From NCBI RefSeq assembly GCF_017094485.1, contig NZ_CP064786.1:1488001-1552000 (forward strand): 64,000 nucleotides of DNA, written 5' to 3'. This document shows positions 61,331-64,000 of the stretch, piece by piece. A program made the translations under genes and the position numbers. The notes beneath the pieces are model-generated. The model was not told where the DNA came from. It made no database searches and saw only the letters and a list, made by a program, of their open reading frames with translations. The DNA is from Natranaeroarchaeum sulfidigenes (lineage in GTDB: Archaea > Halobacteriota > Halobacteria > Halobacteriales > Natronoarchaeaceae). Every line of letters starts with the position of its first letter. The first letter of the stretch is position 1.

Positions 61331-61785
61331 CGCCCTGACCGGGCGAAACAACCTCGAAGCATCCTTGACTATTACCGCCGAAATCGGTGGGTCTGACCTG
61401 CGATAATCACTGTTTTGGCTTCTATGTATATAAATCACCCAGACGATTGTCCGCCAGGCAAGTTCGATTGGCAGGACTTGACCCGAAGATCCACGAGGGT
61501 GAGATCGAAATCGACCAGACACAAATCGAAGACTGACAAGAAAGACAGTTTCAGCTGATCACATCAGTTTAGAGAGAATGCAGCTTGGATGGGTGTGAAA
61601 GCTGGCGGTGCTCCATCGCGGGGCCCGCCTCTGGGAGTGGTCATGGTGTTTTGTGAGATGGTACTCGGGCTTCTTCAGTACGAGACTCCGATTACCTTCT
61701 GAGTGATTGGACAGAACTGACTACTCTGAGTGATCTTATAACCGCGATTAGTTGAACAGTCGAAATGAATTTGTAGGAGTCCTGA
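61331..61785. other. intergenic region beyond the attachment site
   Basis: About 455 bases. A short protein-like stretch (QVRLAGLDPKIHEGEIEIDQ, ending at about 61538) has no start and may be a gene remnant. Nothing else was recognised. Confidence 0.35.
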
Positions 61786-61959
61786 ATGTGTCGGAACGTG
61801 AGTCTGACCGGGCGGTTAAAACACTACGTCTACAGGTCGTCCGAGGGAGAGCCCTACATGTGTGGCAACTGTGGGGCTGAATTCGATATCCAGTATCATG
61901 TCTGTCCCGAGTGTGGCGGATTCGGTGTCGAGCGCCAACACTGGGAGTTCATCGAGTAG
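61786..61959 (+). CDS. small 57-aa zinc-ribbon protein
   Basis: ATG at 61786 opens MCRNVSLTGRLKHYVYRSSE, then YMCGNCGAEFDIQYHVCPEC with two CxxC pairs, ending WEFIE. It is a typical haloarchaeal small zinc protein: C26, C29, C40 and C43 should bind one zinc. No partner is evident. A weak minus-strand frame overlaps its last bases. Confidence 0.65.
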   Translation: MCRNVSLTGRLKHYVYRSSEGEPYMCGNCGAEFDIQYHVCPECGGFGVERQHWEFIE

Positions 61960-62110
61960 GTTCGTCAATATCGGCTTTCAGATCCCCAATCTCGTGTTGC
62001 AATTCCCAGAGCTGCTTGGTGATCCCATCCAGTCTGGTTGCATGAGCCTCCGCACCGACGTGATCAGCGAGCACCCACAGAATCTCCTCTGCCTCACAGT
62101 AGACCGTAAT
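61949..62110 (-). pseudogene. small coiled-coil gene remnant
   Basis: A minus frame reads VYCEAEEILWVLADHVGAEA, then HATRLDGITKQLWELQHEIG and a stop at 61949. It is acidic and helical, as in small haloarchaeal proteins, but only an ATT codon (62110) could start it, directly after an in-frame stop. Probably truncated. Confidence 0.3.
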
Positions 62111-62229
62111 ACAGTTTCTTTATTCATGGTCCTTTCTGAAATGTTGTGTTATTCCAGATCGGAGATTTTGTATTGACATGGATGGCGCGTCACAACATCT
62201 AATACTACGGAGGGAGAAGATAGGGTAAG

Positions 62230-62538
62230 ATGGCCACAAACAACGACAAAATCCAGTTTCGGGGAGAAACTGAGAAGAAGGCGTCTCAGATTGTCGATCA
62301 GATGCGTCTTGGTGGGATCAACATCAGTGAGCTTGCTCGACAGGGGCTCCAAGAGAAACTTCGAGAAGTCCTCTCGGACGAGGAGAAGATAACCCTCCAT
62401 CAGCGATACAAGGAGGGAGAGCTTTCTGAAGACGTTGCAGAGATCCTCCTGGGGGACGCGTTGGAAGAAATTGAGCGGGAGCGGGAGGCCTTCGAGGAGG
62501 CTGCGGAGCTCGATACGACTGGAGTTTTCCAGAAGTGA
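62230..62538 (+). CDS. antitoxin-like protein, third TA pair
   Basis: 102 aa. The N-terminus (DKIQFRGETEKKASQIVDQM and GGINISELARQGLQEKLREV) looks like a ribbon-helix-helix or related DNA-binding unit; the C-terminus is an acidic helix (ERFEE-like run near 80-95) able to wrap a toxin. It ends three bases before the ATG of the PIN-like gene, and both share the reading direction. Unlike the other two antitoxins it lacks the YYD tail, so it is a different family. Confidence 0.65.
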   Translation: MATNNDKIQFRGETEKKASQIVDQMRLGGINISELARQGLQEKLREVLSDEEKITLHQRYKEGELSEDVAEILLGDALEEIEREREAFEEAAELDTTGVFQK

Positions 62539-62540
62539 AG

Positions 62541-63149
62541 ATGGTCGACGATGATGTCCGCCATCCAGTTATCGTTGATACAGACGCAGTGATCGCTGTA
62601 GCAAACACGAGTCTCTGGCCTCGAATTATAGACAACCTACAGCTGACGACGACTAACGTGTGTTATCACGAGCTCAAGCGCCACGATCGGGAGATGTCTG
62701 AGTACGCACCTGAAGGGACGAGAGAGCGGTGGGTTCACGATGGGAGCAAGAAGGCACTTGAGCCGTTCGACGACGAGGATACGTCGTTCACGACGGTTCC
62801 GTGTGTTCCTCGACCACATGGAGAAGATGCTGGGGAGAAGTCCGTGAAGACGGAAATCGAACAGAATACGGGGCTGTATCGGTTCGCTATTTTGATGGAT
62901 AAGCACGGGCGTCGGGCTATTAATCGAGTATTCAGTGACGCTGAAGAGACAACTGGGAAAGCGGTTGCTCCCACGTTTTTGCTGTATCTGTTACTAGACG
63001 AGGGAGAGTGTACTGTAGCAGAGTTTTGTCAGGCCTGTGGCGAGATGCTTCGAGGAGAAGGCTGGACGGCGTATCAAGCGATTCAGGCAGCGTGGGAATC
63101 GATTCCGGTCGATTGCTCGCAGTATCTCCGGAACGGTTTACTTCCGTAA
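62541..63149 (+). CDS. PIN-like nuclease, third TA pair
   Basis: 202 aa from the ATG at 62541 (GTG at 62535 overlaps the antitoxin stop). PIN-like opening: PVIVDTDAVIAVANTSLWPR with two early Asp, then NVCYHELKRHDREM (Glu) and later TEIEQNTGLYRFAILMDKHG. The C-terminal region has KAVAPTFLLYLLLDEGECTV. It is longer and more divergent than the other PIN proteins here. Toxin function is inferred from its coupling with the small upstream gene. Confidence 0.65.
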   Translation: MVDDDVRHPVIVDTDAVIAVANTSLWPRIIDNLQLTTTNVCYHELKRHDREMSEYAPEGTRERWVHDGSKKALEPFDDEDTSFTTVPCVPRPHGEDAGEKSVKTEIEQNTGLYRFAILMDKHGRRAINRVFSDAEETTGKAVAPTFLLYLLLDEGECTVAEFCQACGEMLRGEGWTAYQAIQAAWESIPVDCSQYLRNGLLP

Positions 63150-63173
63150 ATACTCTTAAATAAAGAAACTATA

Positions 63174-63587
63174 TTACTCGTAGTAGCTCACTCGTTTGAG
63201 CACCTCCGCGAAGGCAACTGTCTCCTTTACCTCGGTGATCTCCACGGTAACGCGTTCACCGCGCTCGGTATCGGGAACGATTACGACGAACCCCCGCTCA
63301 ACACGCGTGAGCCCGTCGCCTTGATCACCGAGACTCTCGATTTCAACAGTGCGCTGTTCGCCCTCTTTAACCGGTGGCGCTGGTGGCTCAGATTCGTCTG
63401 CTGATTGAGCGTCGCTCTCGTTGGATGTCTCACTCGACGAGGTGGGGAGTAAGGCGACACGATACGTTTCGTTTTCTTGGAGATATCCAAGCTGCACCTC
63501 TTGCGTCGGAATCTCCACAGTGTACGACTCGCCGTCGTCTTCAACAGTACTGGTAAACAGACAATGTAGTTGCTCGGAGATTTCCAT
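63174..63587 (-). CDS. TRAM-domain protein
   Basis: 137 aa. The C-terminal 60 residues form a TRAM domain: TVEIESLGDQGDGLTRVERG, then FVVIVPDTERGERVTVEITE, a small RNA-binding barrel found fused to RNA methyltransferases and as stand-alone haloarchaeal proteins. The N-terminal half has SYTVEIPTQEVQLGYLQENE, and a Ser/Pro/acid linker joins the two. Probably an RNA-binding regulator. It is convergent with the third toxin gene, 24 bases away. Confidence 0.85.
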   Translation of the reverse strand: MEISEQLHCLFTSTVEDDGESYTVEIPTQEVQLGYLQENETYRVALLPTSSSETSNESDAQSADESEPPAPPVKEGEQRTVEIESLGDQGDGLTRVERGFVVIVPDTERGERVTVEITEVKETVAFAEVLKRVSYYE

Positions 63588-63641
63588 CAGCAGGTCCTGA
63601 ATCGATATGAGGGGATAGAATACTTGACTTTGGCGTTTGAC

Positions 63642-63794
63642 TTACTCAGGCGCGACAACTGTATCACAACTCGTGCACTCGGCCCAAATCCCTACGGTGC
63701 CATCGTCTTTCTCGTACTCGACAAGCAGTCGCGCTCTATGGATCGGCTCACCACAGTCCGGACAGCGACCGAGAGTTGCTTCGTCTGTATTCAT
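63642..63794 (-). CDS. small 50-aa zinc-finger protein
   Basis: ATG at 63794 reads MNTDEATLGRCPDCGEPIHR, then an acidic middle and WAECTSCDTVVAPE before the stop at 63642. Two CxxC pairs (CPDC, CTSC) bind one zinc. This is a common haloarchaeal small zinc protein family. It lies upstream of the TRAM gene on the same strand, 54 bases away, so they may form an operon. Confidence 0.65.
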   Translation of the reverse strand: MNTDEATLGRCPDCGEPIHRARLLVEYEKDDGTVGIWAECTSCDTVVAPE

Positions 63795-64000
63795 TCAAAG
63801 GGAATGGAAGGAGCGTGTGACTGGATCCTTCCGAGTAATGATTTCGTATGTTTGAACTTAGTGGTTTGGTGTCTTTGCAAAGACGGATTTAGTTACTTGT
63901 ATTGGATAGACAGGTAGGTGGAGCAACGCCCCGCACATTTCAGGACAAATCCAATGGATCGACCGTTCGATGGAAGTGAGAGTCGTGTGCAAGAGACTCA

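Overview
The window looks like accessory DNA of a halophilic archaeon (class Halobacteria). Most proteins are strongly acidic. There is an archaeal TFB, a TRAM-domain protein, several haloarchaeal zinc-finger and winged-helix proteins, an ISH-type IS6-family insertion sequence, and the 3' part of a tRNA-Glu next to tyrosine recombinases. Genes are tightly packed with TGATG/ATGA overlaps. Base composition changes between blocks (AT-richer at about 1-5 kb and 32.8-35.9 kb), so the window reads as a composite defence and mobility island on a chromosome or megaplasmid.

Layout. (1) 1-5.3 kb: a pair of genes resembling nucleotide-modification-associated (Nmad) proteins, a DnaJ-like multi-zinc membrane protein and a pentapeptide-repeat remnant. 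(2) 5.4-11.8 kb: a minus-strand operon that looks like a divergent type IV CRISPR (csf) effector module: Csf1-like zinc protein, Csf2/Cas7-like RAMP, an acidic protein, an unknown helical protein, a second RAMP, a DnaQ-like exonuclease and an HNH protein. No array, Cas1/Cas2 or DinG is present. A winged-helix gene is divergent from it and two palindromic operators lie between them. (3) 12.2-32.6 kb: the centrepiece, an archaeal Dpd-like 7-deazaguanine-in-DNA modification/restriction locus. It has a DpdA-type transglycosylase fused to an ArcS-like domain, a second DpdA-like transglycosylase, a GHKL ATPase, a DUF6884-like protein, then a large helicase, an unknown protein and a DpdG-H-I-J-K-like series. 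(4) 32.8-40.2 kb: a GmrSD-like (DUF262/DUF1524) protein, a GIY-YIG protein, an IS6-family copy, a vWA protein and a second Nmad-like pair. (5) 40.4-47 kb: membrane protein, PIN and Panacea-like pair, TFB, winged helix, and queD-queE-queC for preQ0 synthesis. (6) 47-57.2 kb: TPR/HNH-repeat protein, two RHH-PIN toxin-antitoxin-like pairs, xseA-xseB, a phosphoesterase and an N6-adenine methyltransferase. (7) 57.3-64 kb: HNH protein, two tyrosine recombinases (one frameshifted, one lacking the first catalytic Arg), a tRNA-Glu 3' fragment interpreted as an att site, a third antitoxin-PIN pair, a TRAM protein and small zinc proteins.

Working model (inference): QueD/E/C supply preQ0. The DpdA-like proteins exchange it into host DNA, and the fused ArcS-like domain may then convert it towards an archaeosine-like base. 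The helicase/ATPase/PLD proteins restrict DNA lacking the mark. GmrSD may attack foreign DNA carrying other modifications, and the RAMP-exonuclease-HNH operon may add nucleic-acid-guided interference. Function was read from motifs and gene order only; no database search was possible.
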